In this document: positions 55,511 through 63,877 of the stretch, piece by piece
How positions within the stretch are numbered: position 1 is the stretch's first letter
Layout of the letters: each line of letters opens with the position of its first letter
Source of the DNA: Agromyces salentinus
GTDB taxonomy: Bacteria > Actinomycetota > Actinomycetes > Actinomycetales > Microbacteriaceae
Direction: 5' to 3'
NCBI RefSeq assembly: GCF_009749395.1
Contig: NZ_WBIR01000014.1
Location: forward strand, 53,893-117,892
DNA length: 64,000 nucleotides
Notes under the pieces: generated by a model
The model's input: the letters and a program-made list of their open reading frames with translations, nothing else
What the model was told of the DNA's origin: nothing
Databases searched by the model: none
Program-made: the position numbers and the translations under genes

Positions 55511-56524
55511 TCAGGTGCCCGGCGCCGTCACGGCGAGCCACTCGTCGAGCTCGCTCGGTTCGTCGGTGATGATGCCGTCGACGCCGAGGGCGCCGACCTC
55601 CTCCCAGCGGTCCTCGGTGTTCAGCGTGTAGCAGAGCACGGCGATCTCGGCCTCGTGCAGCGCAGCCAGCGCCTGCGGCTCGGCGGTCACCGACGTCGCC
55701 GTGGTGCCGAAGCCGATGAGCCCCAGGCGTTCGGCCATCGGCACCGGGTCGGCGGGCAGTTCGCGGATCAGCATGATGCGGGGCGTGGTCGGCGAGACCC
55801 GCTGGATGGCGAAGAGCGTCTCGAGGCTGAAGCTCTCGAGCACGACGCGGCCACGCAGGCCGACGCGGTCGATGAGGCCGACGACCGTGCGCACCTCGTC
55901 GTCGGCCCAATCGGCCTTCAGCTCCACGAGCGCCCGGGCGTCGGGGCGCTCGGCGAGCTCCTCGAGGAACGCCTCGAGCGTCGGCATCCGCTCCCCCTCG
56001 AACGCGGTGCCGTACCAGGCGCCGACGTCAAGGCGCTGGAGTTGCCGGGCGTCGAGGTCGCCGACCGATCTCCGGTCGCCGGTGATCCGCTCGAGGTCGG
56101 TGTCATGGAAGAGCATCGGAACCCCATCCCGGCTCATCTGCACGTCGGTCTCGACGTAGGCGAGGCGGTCCATCGCGAGCTCGAGCGAGGGCATGGTGTT
56201 CTCGGGGGCCTCCGCACGATCGCCCCGATGCCCGATGATCAGCGCGGGCTCGCCCGGCCCGCGGAGCGCACCGAAGACGTCGATCGCGGTCGCGCTCGTG
56301 GGCGTCCCGACGATGAGGATGACCGCTGAGACGGCCGTCACCCCGATGGCCCCCGCGAGCACCCGGACGAGGCGTCTCGGCGGATGGAAGGCGAGCAGCC
56401 GGCCCATCCGGATGGCGCCGAGGGACGTGCCCCGCCGAGGCGGCGGCGCGGCGGACGTGGTCGAGCGCGGGCGGGCTCGGGGGGATGCGGTCGTCGGGTC
56501 GATCGCATCGGAAGCACGGGTCAC
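55511..56524 (-). CDS. Membrane-anchored glycerophosphodiester phosphodiesterase
   Basis: A 337-residue protein. An Arg/Pro-rich start and one helix (about 55-80) anchor a GDPD barrel with ALIIGHRGDRAEAPENTMPSLE and YVETDVQMSRDGVPMLFHDTDLERITG, which contain the catalytic histidines and metal-binding acids. It hydrolyses glycerophosphodiesters to glycerol 3-phosphate and an alcohol outside the membrane. GTG 56524 is chosen because GGAAAGG lies 8 nt upstream; GTG 56542 overlaps that site. Confidence 0.88.
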   Translation of the reverse strand: MTRASDAIDPTTASPRARPRSTTSAAPPPRRGTSLGAIRMGRLLAFHPPRRLVRVLAGAIGVTAVSAVILIVGTPTSATAIDVFGALRGPGEPALIIGHRGDRAEAPENTMPSLELAMDRLAYVETDVQMSRDGVPMLFHDTDLERITGDRRSVGDLDARQLQRLDVGAWYGTAFEGERMPTLEAFLEELAERPDARALVELKADWADDEVRTVVGLIDRVGLRGRVVLESFSLETLFAIQRVSPTTPRIMLIRELPADPVPMAERLGLIGFGTTATSVTAEPQALAALHEAEIAVLCYTLNTEDRWEEVGALGVDGIITDEPSELDEWLAVTAPGT

Positions 56525-56590
56525 GGGTTCGGGCCTTTCCACCGATCGCGCCTCCCTGCGCGATGGTTCCCGTCACTCTAGCAGCGGCCG

Positions 56591-58075
56591 TTACCGTTTC
56601 GTTATCTTTTTTCGGGGCATTCCCTCGGCCTCCGCCTCGGCCGTGATGCGGTTCGCCATCCCGGCGAAGATGATGCCGTGGAACGGCAGGATCGACCACC
56701 AGTAGAGGCGCCCGGCGAGCCCCTTCGGGAAGAACACGGCGCGTTGGCGGTACTCGGAACCATCGGAGGCCTCCGCGGCCGAGAGCTCGAGCCAGGCCCG
56801 GCCCGGCACCCGCATCTCGGCACGCAGTCGGAGGAAGCTGCCCCGGTCGATGGCCTCGACCCGCCAGAAGTCGACCGCGTCGCCGACGCGCAGGGTCTCG
56901 GGGTCGAGGCGACCGCGGCGCAGCCCGACGCCGCCGGTGAGCTTGTCGATCCAGCCGCGCAGCGCCCATGCGAGCGGGAACGAGTACCAGCCGTTCTCGC
57001 CGCCGACGCCCTCGATGACCCGCCAGAGCGACGCCGGCCCCGCCGAGGACGCCCGCCGGCGCTCGTCGACGTAGACCGTGTGCCCCGCCCAGTCGGGATC
57101 GCTCGGCAACGGGTCGCTCGGCGCCCCCGCGACCTCGGCATTGCGCCAGCTCGTCTCGACCTCGCCCGTGCGTTCGCGCTCGAGCGCCAGGCGCACCGCG
57201 GTGCGGTACGGAAGCAGTCCCTCCGGCGGCGGCGGGATCACGTCGTCGATGTCGTGCTCGCGCATGACGCAATCGAACTGCAGGGACTCGATGATCGGCA
57301 CGGCCAGCCGGCGCGGGATGGGCGTGACGAGGTTCACCCACTGCCCGGCGAGCCACGGGGTCAGCACCGGGAGCGCGGCGATCGGCCGCTGCGGAAGGCC
57401 CGCCTCGACCGCGTAGCCGTTCATGAGCTGCCCGTACCGGTACACGTCGGGTCCGCCGATGTCGAAGGCGCGGTTCACCTCGGGCGGCACGTCGACGGCG
57501 GCGACGAGGTAGTGCAGCACATCCCGGACCGCGATCGGCTGGATGAAGCTGCGCACCCAGCGGGGCGCGGGCATGTACGGCAGCACCTCGGTGAGATGCC
57601 TGATCATCTCGAACGAGGTCGACCCCGAGCCGATGACGACGCCGGCCTGGAAGACGATCGTCGGCACCCCGGAGGCCAGCAGGATCTCACCCACCTGCGT
57701 CCGGGAGCGCAGGTGGCGGGAGAGCCGCTCGCCCTGGGGGTGCAACCCGCCCAGGTAGACGATGCGGCGCACGCCGTGCCGGAACGCGGCATCGGCGACG
57801 TTGCGCGCGATCTGGAGCTCGGTCGCCTCGAAGTCGCCGCGGCCGCCCATCGAGTGCACGAGGTAGTAGACGGCATCCATGCCGGCCACCGCGGCGTCGA
57901 CGGCCGCCGGGTCGGCCAGGTCGCCCGTGACGACGTCGATCGATGACGCCCACGGCACGTCGCCGAGCCGTTCGGGCCTGCGGACGAGGACGCGCACCTC
58001 GTGCCCGGCCGCGAGCAGCCTGGGCACGAGCCTGCCGCCGATGTAGCCGGTCGCACCGGTCACGAGTATGCGCAC
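56591..58075 (-). CDS. SDR family NAD(P)-binding protein with DUF2867 C-terminus
   Basis: A 494-residue two-part protein. The N-terminal atypical SDR domain has ILVTGATGYIGGRLVPRLL and VYYLVHSMGGRGDFEATELQIARNVADAA. The C-terminal DUF2867 domain (from about 330) has SLWRVIEGVGGENGWYSFPLAW, RVGDAVDFWRVE and LYWWSILPFHGIIF. Function is not established; substrates may be quinones or lipids. A KRITKKRP-like basic end is encoded near a T-rich stretch (56600-56612). It stands alone behind GDPD in the same direction. Confidence 0.85.
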   Translation of the reverse strand: MRILVTGATGYIGGRLVPRLLAAGHEVRVLVRRPERLGDVPWASSIDVVTGDLADPAAVDAAVAGMDAVYYLVHSMGGRGDFEATELQIARNVADAAFRHGVRRIVYLGGLHPQGERLSRHLRSRTQVGEILLASGVPTIVFQAGVVIGSGSTSFEMIRHLTEVLPYMPAPRWVRSFIQPIAVRDVLHYLVAAVDVPPEVNRAFDIGGPDVYRYGQLMNGYAVEAGLPQRPIAALPVLTPWLAGQWVNLVTPIPRRLAVPIIESLQFDCVMREHDIDDVIPPPPEGLLPYRTAVRLALERERTGEVETSWRNAEVAGAPSDPLPSDPDWAGHTVYVDERRRASSAGPASLWRVIEGVGGENGWYSFPLAWALRGWIDKLTGGVGLRRGRLDPETLRVGDAVDFWRVEAIDRGSFLRLRAEMRVPGRAWLELSAAEASDGSEYRQRAVFFPKGLAGRLYWWSILPFHGIIFAGMANRITAEAEAEGMPRKKITKR

Positions 58076-58111
58076 GAATCCCCCGTTCCGGAACCGGACC
58101 GGCGCGCCGCG

Positions 58112-58351
58112 TCAGCCCCGTTCGTTCCCTCGACGATAGTTGCCGCTCGCCCGCGCCAGCAGGTGCTGCGCCTGTGAATCGTCCGCGCGTTGGAGCGCGT
58201 CGAGGAGCCGGGCGGCGTCGGCGCCGCCGACCGTCATCACCGGTCGGCCGCCCCGGGAGACGATCACGCCGCCCCGCCCGGTCAGGCGGTACTCGAACGG
58301 GTCGGCCGCCAGCCGCCCCCGCTCATCGGATGCCCCGTTGCGCCCGGACAT
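58112..58351 (-). CDS. Small conserved-type protein at the end of the deoxyribose operon
   Basis: 79 residues: MSGRNGASDERGRLAADPFE then YRLTGRGGVIVSRGGRPVMTVGGADAARLLDAL. The beta-strand pair RGGVIVSRGGRPVMTVGG followed by a helix is a compact domain I cannot name. ATG 58351 lies 7 bp after the ALDH-like stop at 58359, so it belongs to the operon. No catalytic motif is seen. Confidence 0.6.
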   Translation of the reverse strand: MSGRNGASDERGRLAADPFEYRLTGRGGVIVSRGGRPVMTVGGADAARLLDALQRADDSQAQHLLARASGNYRRGNERG

Positions 58352-58358
58352 GTGCGTC

Positions 58359-59219
58359 CTATCGCATGCTCTTCGTGTGCCAGACCGTCTTGGTCTCGGT
58401 GAACGCGGTGATGCGACCGAGCGCCGGCGCCGCGGCATCCGGGCCCTGCTCGGGGCGCAGGACGCGCTTCAGGGTGTCCGCGGCGGAGATCTCGAGGTCC
58501 ACCCAGTCGAGCGCGCTCGCGCCGACCAGGTCGATCGCGTTGACGTCGGCATGGCTCGCGAGCCACGGCGTGATCTCGGCCGGCGACCCGGTGAGGACGT
58601 TGACGACGCCCTTGGGGACATCGCTCGTGGCGAGCACCTCGGCCAGGCTGATCGCCGAGAGCGGGAACCGCTCGCTCGCGACCACGACGACGGCATTGCC
58701 CGCGACGAGCGCGGGAGCCACGGCCGAGACCAGCCCGAGCAGCGACGTGTCCTGCGGTGCGACGATCGCCACGACGCCGGTGGGCTCGGGCACCGAGATG
58801 TTGAAGTACGGCCCCGCGACCGGGTTCGCGTTGCCCGTGACCTGGGCGAACTTGTCCGCCCACCCGGCATACCAGACCCATCGGTCGATGGCCTCGTCGA
58901 CCTGGGCGGATGCCGCAGCGCGGGTCGCACCCTCGGCATCCTCGATCTCGGCGACGAACTGCGCCCGGCGCCCCTCGAGGAGTTCCGCGATGCGGTAGAG
59001 GACCTGCCCGCGGTTGTACGCGGTTGCCCCGGCCCACCCGCCGACGGCGGCGCGCGCGGCGACGACCGCGTCGCGGGCGTCCTTGCGGGAGGCCTTCGCG
59101 GCGTTCGCCAGGAAGCCGCCCGAGGCGGAGAGGACCTCGTAGGTACGGCCCGACTCGCTGCGGGGGAAGGCTCCCCCGATGTAGAGCTTGTACGTCTTCG
59201 GCACGGCGAGGCGGCTCAT
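58359..59219 (-). CDS. Aldehyde dehydrogenase-like subunit lacking the catalytic domain
   Basis: 286 residues. It aligns with the N-terminal NAD-binding half of aldehyde dehydrogenases (YKLYIGGAFPRSESGRTYEV, PTGVVAIVAPQDTSLLGLVS, GNAVVVVASE, PKGVVNVLTG). It ends where the catalytic domain would begin: no GQxCxA cysteine motif follows. It starts within the stop of the full ALDH gene (ATGA, 59219-59216). This matches ALDH16, in which a second, non-catalytic ALDH part follows the active one; here it is a separate gene. Confidence 0.85.
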   Translation of the reverse strand: MSRLAVPKTYKLYIGGAFPRSESGRTYEVLSASGGFLANAAKASRKDARDAVVAARAAVGGWAGATAYNRGQVLYRIAELLEGRRAQFVAEIEDAEGATRAAASAQVDEAIDRWVWYAGWADKFAQVTGNANPVAGPYFNISVPEPTGVVAIVAPQDTSLLGLVSAVAPALVAGNAVVVVASERFPLSAISLAEVLATSDVPKGVVNVLTGSPAEITPWLASHADVNAIDLVGASALDWVDLEISAADTLKRVLRPEQGPDAAAPALGRITAFTETKTVWHTKSMR

Positions 59220-60805
59220 CGCTTGGATCCCTTCGTCGAGGCCTTGGTCGTTCGGGTCGCACGGGTGCGTCGGGCCTTCGGCTCCGCCGCGGCATCCGTC
59301 GACGTCTCGGACGGGGAGGCGACCGCCCCGTGCGACGCCGCGCGGGGCAGGGCGCCCTGGCCGCCGATCGAGGCGGGAGCGAGGTACGCGGCGAGCCCGT
59401 GGCGACCGCCCTCGCGGCCGTAGCCCGACTCCTTGTAGCCGCCGAACGGCGAGGCCGGGTCGAACCGGTTGAACGTGTTCGCCCAGATGACGCCCGCACG
59501 GAGCTGGTCGGCGACGGCGAGGATGCGGCTGCCCTTGTCGCTCCAGATGCCGGCCGAGAGGCCGTAGGGCGTGTTGTTCGCCTTGGCGATCGCCTCGGCG
59601 GGCGTGCGGAACGTGAGCACCGAGAGCACGGGGCCGAAGATCTCCTCGCGCGCGATGCGAGACGAGGTCTGCACGCCGGTGAAGATCGTCGGCGCGTACC
59701 AGAACCCGTTCTCGGGGATCTCGCACGGCGCGCTCCACCGCTCGGCGCCCTCGGCGACGCCGACATCCGAGAGCTCGCGAATGCGCTCGAGCTGCTCGCG
59801 CGAGTTGATCGCGCCGATGTCGGTGTTCTTGTCGAGCGGGTCGCCGAGGCGCAGGGTCGACAGCCGCGACTTCAGGCGGTCGACGACCTCGTCGTGGATG
59901 TTCTCCTGCACCAGCAGGCGACTGCCGGCACAGCAGACGTGGCCCTGGTTGAAGAAGATGCCGTTGACGATGCCCTCGATCGCCTGGTCGATCGGCGCGT
60001 CGTCGAACACGATGTTGGCGGCCTTGCCGCCGAGCTCGAGCGTGGCCTTCTTGTCGGTGCCCGCGATCTGCTTCGCGATGGCGCGGCCGACCCCGGTGGA
60101 CCCGGTGAAGGCGACCTTGTCGACGCCCTCGTGGGAGACGAGCGCGGCGCCCGTGTCACCGGCGCCCGTGATGATGTTGACCACGCCGGCGGGCAGGTCG
60201 GCCTGCTGCAGGATCTCGGCGAAGATGAGCGCCGTGAGCGGCGTGGTCTCGGCCGGCTTCAGCACGACGGTGTTGCCCGCCGCGAGGGCCGGCGCGATCT
60301 TCCAGGCGAGCATGAGGAGCGGGAAGTTCCACGGGATCACCTGCGCCGCGACGCCGAGCGCCCGCGGGTTCGCCCCGAGCCCGGCGTGATCGAGCTTGTC
60401 GGCCCAGCCCGCGTAGTAGAAGAACCAGGCCGCGACGAGGGGCACGTCGACGTCGCGCGACTCCTTGATGGGCTTGCCGTTGTCGAGCGACTCGGCCACG
60501 GCGAGCTCGCGGGCGCGCTCCTGCACGAGGCGCGCGATGCGGAAGAGGTACTTGCCGCGATCGCGGCCGCTCATGCGCGACCAGGTGCGCTCGTAGGCGC
60601 GCCGGGCGGCGGCGACCGCGTCGGCGACATCCGCCTCGTTCGCGTTCGAGACGGTCGCGATGCGGGCCTCGGTCGCGGGCGAGATGGTCTGGAAGGGGGT
60701 GCCGCGACCGTCGACGAACTCGCCGTCGATGAAGAGCCCGTACTGGTCGCGGAGGTTCAGGACCGCCGTGGACTCGGGGGCGGGTGCGTATTCGAGGAAG
60801 CTCAT
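59216..60805 (-). CDS. Aldehyde dehydrogenase, catalytic (ALDH16-like first half)
   Basis: A 529-residue NAD(P)-dependent dehydrogenase. The catalytic glutamate is in LELGGKAANIVF, the nucleophile Cys291 in NQGHVCCAGSR, and the coenzyme segment in VIPWNFPLLMLAWKIAPALAAGNTVVLKPAE. A Lys/Arg/Ala-rich tail of about 45 residues follows the last catalytic element. In the operon it likely oxidises acetaldehyde from the DeoC reaction. It lies 16 bp after deoC. Confidence 0.92.
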   Translation of the reverse strand: MSFLEYAPAPESTAVLNLRDQYGLFIDGEFVDGRGTPFQTISPATEARIATVSNANEADVADAVAAARRAYERTWSRMSGRDRGKYLFRIARLVQERARELAVAESLDNGKPIKESRDVDVPLVAAWFFYYAGWADKLDHAGLGANPRALGVAAQVIPWNFPLLMLAWKIAPALAAGNTVVLKPAETTPLTALIFAEILQQADLPAGVVNIITGAGDTGAALVSHEGVDKVAFTGSTGVGRAIAKQIAGTDKKATLELGGKAANIVFDDAPIDQAIEGIVNGIFFNQGHVCCAGSRLLVQENIHDEVVDRLKSRLSTLRLGDPLDKNTDIGAINSREQLERIRELSDVGVAEGAERWSAPCEIPENGFWYAPTIFTGVQTSSRIAREEIFGPVLSVLTFRTPAEAIAKANNTPYGLSAGIWSDKGSRILAVADQLRAGVIWANTFNRFDPASPFGGYKESGYGREGGRHGLAAYLAPASIGGQGALPRAASHGAVASPSETSTDAAAEPKARRTRATRTTKASTKGSKR

Positions 60806-60821
60806 GTGTCGTGCTCTCGTC

Positions 60822-61829
60822 TCAGTCGATCGTGACGTAGTCGGGGCCGGAGTAGTGCGAGGTCGCGAGCTTCTGACGTTGCAGCAGCACGTCGTTCAGC
60901 AGGCTGGAAGCGCCGAAGCGGAACAGGTGCGGCACGAGCCACTCCTCTCCGACGGTCTCGGCGACGGTCACGAGGTACTTGATCGCGTCCTTCGAGGTGC
61001 GGATGCCGCCCGCGGGCTTCACGCCGATGCGCTGGCCGGTGGCCAGGTGCCAGTCGCGCACGACCTCGAGCATGAGCAGCGTGACCGGCAGCGTCGCCGC
61101 CGACGGCACCTTGCCGGTCGAGGTCTTGATGAAGTCGCCGCCGGCGAGGATCGAGAGCCAGGACGCCCGTCGCACGTTGTCGTACGTGACGAGCTCGCCG
61201 GTCTCGAGGATCACCTTGAGGCTCGCGCTCGTTCCGTCGGCTCGACGGCACGCCTCCTTCACGGCGGCGATCTGGTCGAACACCAGGCCGTAGCGTCCGG
61301 CGAGGAAGGCGCCCCGGTCGATGACCATGTCGATCTCGTCGGCACCGGCGGCGACCGCCTCGGCCGTGTCGGCGAGCTTGATCTCGAGCGAGGCGCGCCC
61401 GCTGGGGAACGCGGTCGCGACGGCCGCGACCGACACGAGTCCGTCGTCGGGGTCGCCGTGGGCCGCGCCGAGCGCGTCGACCGCGTACGGCACCATGTCG
61501 CCGTAGACGCAGACCGCCGCGACGCGCGGCGTCGTCCCGTCGGCCGGGTCGGGCACCAGTGCCTTCGCGACGAGCGAGCGGACCTTCCCGGGGGTGTCGG
61601 CACCCTCGAGGGTCGTGAGGTCGATCAGCTGGATGATGCGGTCGAGCGCCCACTGCTTGGAGGTCGTCTTGATGCTGCGGGTGCCGAGGCCGGCGGCGCG
61701 CTGCTCGAGGCCGACCGCGTCGACGCCGGCGATGCCGTGCAGGTACCTGCGCAGGGTGGCGTCGTCGGGCTCGCCGCCGAGCACGGCGAGCGCCCGCTCG
61801 CGTGCGGTGATGAGGGATGTTCCTGTCAT
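60822..61829 (-). CDS. deoC: Deoxyribose-phosphate aldolase
   Basis: A 335-residue class I aldolase, longer at the N-terminus than the roughly 220-residue enteric enzyme but typical of this actinobacterial form. The Schiff-base lysine is in GGDFIKTSTGK and the second lysine in IGVKPAGGIRT. It splits 2-deoxyribose 5-phosphate into acetaldehyde and glyceraldehyde 3-phosphate. 43 bp separate it from the SorC-type regulator gene upstream. Confidence 0.93.
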   Translation of the reverse strand: MTGTSLITARERALAVLGGEPDDATLRRYLHGIAGVDAVGLEQRAAGLGTRSIKTTSKQWALDRIIQLIDLTTLEGADTPGKVRSLVAKALVPDPADGTTPRVAAVCVYGDMVPYAVDALGAAHGDPDDGLVSVAAVATAFPSGRASLEIKLADTAEAVAAGADEIDMVIDRGAFLAGRYGLVFDQIAAVKEACRRADGTSASLKVILETGELVTYDNVRRASWLSILAGGDFIKTSTGKVPSAATLPVTLLMLEVVRDWHLATGQRIGVKPAGGIRTSKDAIKYLVTVAETVGEEWLVPHLFRFGASSLLNDVLLQRQKLATSHYSGPDYVTID

Positions 61830-61872
61830 GGTTCGACCTGACTTTCGAGGAGTCGGTTGGCGACGGCGGGCG

Positions 61873-62817
61873 TCAGCCGTCGAGAAGGTGGAGGGCGGTC
61901 GCCTCGTCCGTCACGAGCACCGAGCAGAGCCCGCTGCGCACGACGGCGTCGGCGACCGCATGCTTGGCCCGACCGGCGATCACGGCGACCCCGAGGGATG
62001 CCGCGCGCAGTTCGTCGAGGGTCAGCCCGACGGTGCGCGCATCGAGGGCGGGGTCGACGATGTTGCCGTCGGAGTCGATGTAGCGGCCGACGACATCACC
62101 GACGGCCCCCTTCTGCACGAGCAGGTCGACGTCGCCCTCGGAGAGGTAGCCGCTCTCGACGTGCACCGACGTGTGGTCGGCGGCGCCAGCGCTGAAGAGG
62201 TAGGCGTCGGCGGAGCGCGCGAGGTCGATGACCCCGGCGACGACCCGGTCGGCCTCGATCGCGTGCTTGGTCTCGAGGCGCTCCAGGATGGCCGGGCTCG
62301 GCAGGAGGGTGGCGCTGCCGCCGGCCTTCTGCGCGATGCCGACCGCCGTGGCGGCCGCGGTGCCCGGTCGCCGGTTCAGGCTGACGCCGCCGTTGATCTG
62401 GACGACGTTGACCCCGGAGGCCCAGCCGTTGCGCAGGTGCTGCGAGATCTCGAAGAGGGTGCGGCCCCAGCTGACGCCGAGGGTGCGCGGCACGGGCCGG
62501 AGCGACGTGAGGTAGTCGGCCGCCGCCTGCGCCGTGCGCGCCTGCAGTTCTTCGGCCGAGGCGACGCCAGCCGAGGAGACCACGACGGCATCGGTGAGTC
62601 CGCGCTCGTCGCGGAGACGACGCTCGATCGGGAGCCGCCGCGCGCGGGGGTGCAGGATCTCGATGCGGATGAAGCCCTGCTGCTTGGCCTGGGCGAGGAG
62701 TCGGCCGACCTTCCATCGGGTGAGGCGCAACGCCTGCCCGATCTCGTCCTGCGTCTTGTTCTCCTCGTAGTAGAGCTCGGCCGCTCGGATCGAGAGGAGT
62801 TCGTCGATCTCGTCCAC
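61873..62817 (-). CDS. SorC/DeoR-type sugar-binding transcriptional regulator
   Basis: 314 residues. The N-terminal HTH (AELYYEENKTQDEIGQALRLTRWKVGRLLAQAKQQG) precedes a SorC-type sugar-binding domain with TLGVSWGRTLFEISQHL and VVQINGGVSLNRRPGT. It is the first gene of the deoC operon and presumably its repressor, sensing deoxyribose 5-phosphate or a related sugar. GTG 62817 follows GGAAGGA. Its promoter has a sequence repeat that suggests self-control. Confidence 0.9.
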   Translation of the reverse strand: MDEIDELLSIRAAELYYEENKTQDEIGQALRLTRWKVGRLLAQAKQQGFIRIEILHPRARRLPIERRLRDERGLTDAVVVSSAGVASAEELQARTAQAAADYLTSLRPVPRTLGVSWGRTLFEISQHLRNGWASGVNVVQINGGVSLNRRPGTAAATAVGIAQKAGGSATLLPSPAILERLETKHAIEADRVVAGVIDLARSADAYLFSAGAADHTSVHVESGYLSEGDVDLLVQKGAVGDVVGRYIDSDGNIVDPALDARTVGLTLDELRAASLGVAVIAGRAKHAVADAVVRSGLCSVLVTDEATALHLLDG

Positions 62818-62838
62818 ACCTGTCCTTCCGCCGTTCCC

Positions 62839-62897
62839 AGCGTAGGCACGTGCGTGCTCATCGGCAACACACGCTGCACATCGTGCTCAGATGAGCA
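62839..62897 (-). promoter_or_regulatory. Promoter and operators between the SorC and ROK genes
   Basis: Minus-strand TTGCCG (62867-62862) and TACGCT (62844-62839) are 17 nt apart, with TGCTCATC (62855-62862) in the spacer. The palindrome TGCTCA-GA-TGAGCA lies at 62884-62897, just before the place of the ROK -35. TGCTCAT arms also pair across 27 nt. This fits one regulator acting on both directions. Confidence 0.65.
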
Positions 62898-62932
62898 GCA
62901 TCCTCGGTTCGCGCGCACCCTATGCTGGCGGG

Positions 62933-63877
62933 GTGACCCGACCGCTCGCCCTCGCCGTCGACCTCGGCGGCACCAAGGTGGAAGCCGCGCTCGTCGACGG
63001 CTCCGGCATCGTCCTCCCCGGTTCCCGGCACCGCCGGCCCACCGGGCCGACCTCCGCGAGTCCCGCGTTGGAGCGGGCGGTGCGCGAGGTCGTGCTCGCC
63101 GCCCGCGCCGCCGTGCCGGCGGACGCCGAACTGCTCGGCCTCGGCGTCGGCTCGGCCGGACCGATCGGCGTGGCCGAGGGCACCGTGTCGCCGCTCAACG
63201 TCCCGGCATGGCGCGAGTACCCCCTCCGGCGCTTCATCGAGGACCTCCTGCCGGGCACGCCCGTGACGCTCCGCATGGACGGCGTCTGCATCGCGCTCGC
63301 CGAGCACTGGGTCGGCGCCGGCCGTGGTGCCGGCAACCTGCTCGGCATGATCGTCTCCACCGGGGTCGGCGGCGGGCTCGTGCTCGGCGGCCGGGCCATT
63401 CCGAGCCCCACGGGCAACGGCGGGCACATCGGCCACATCGAGGTCGGCGGATTCGAGGACCCCTGCCCCTGCGGCGGACGCGGGTGCCTCGAGGCGGTCG
63501 CCTCCGGCCCCCGCACGGTCGCCTGGGCCCGCGGCCAGGGCTTCACCGGCACGACCGGTGAGGACCTCGCCGTCGCCCATGCCTCCGGCGACCCCGTGGC
63601 CCTCGCTGCCGTCGAACGCGCCGGCACCGCGATCGGCCGGGCCGCGGCATCCGCCTCGAGCCTGCTCGACCTCGACGTCGTCGCCATCGGCGGCGGCTTC
63701 AGCCGGGTCTCTCCCGCGCTCTTCGAGCACGCGCGCGCCGCACTGGCCGAGCGCACCACGTTCGCCTTCGTCACCCGCACCACGATCGTGCCGTCCGGAC
63801 TCTCCGACGAGGGCCCGCTGATCGGCGCCGGCGCGCTCGTGCACCAGTCCGATCTGCTCGACCGTCCCGCGGTCTAG
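62933..63877 (+). CDS. ROK family sugar kinase
   Basis: A 314-residue kinase: phosphate loop AVDLGGTKVEAALVD, MIVSTGVGGGLVLGG, GHIGHIEVGG and the zinc motif CPCGGRGCLEAVASG. ROK kinases phosphorylate glucose, mannose, GlcNAc or other sugars with ATP; which one applies is not evident, though the deoxyribose context may be relevant. TATGCT ends 6 nt before GTG 62933, predicting a leaderless start. The stop codon TAG lies in a CTAG that is also the end of an adjacent IS481-type element. Confidence 0.92.
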   Translation: MTRPLALAVDLGGTKVEAALVDGSGIVLPGSRHRRPTGPTSASPALERAVREVVLAARAAVPADAELLGLGVGSAGPIGVAEGTVSPLNVPAWREYPLRRFIEDLLPGTPVTLRMDGVCIALAEHWVGAGRGAGNLLGMIVSTGVGGGLVLGGRAIPSPTGNGGHIGHIEVGGFEDPCPCGGRGCLEAVASGPRTVAWARGQGFTGTTGEDLAVAHASGDPVALAAVERAGTAIGRAAASASSLLDLDVVAIGGGFSRVSPALFEHARAALAERTTFAFVTRTTIVPSGLSDEGPLIGAGALVHQSDLLDRPAV

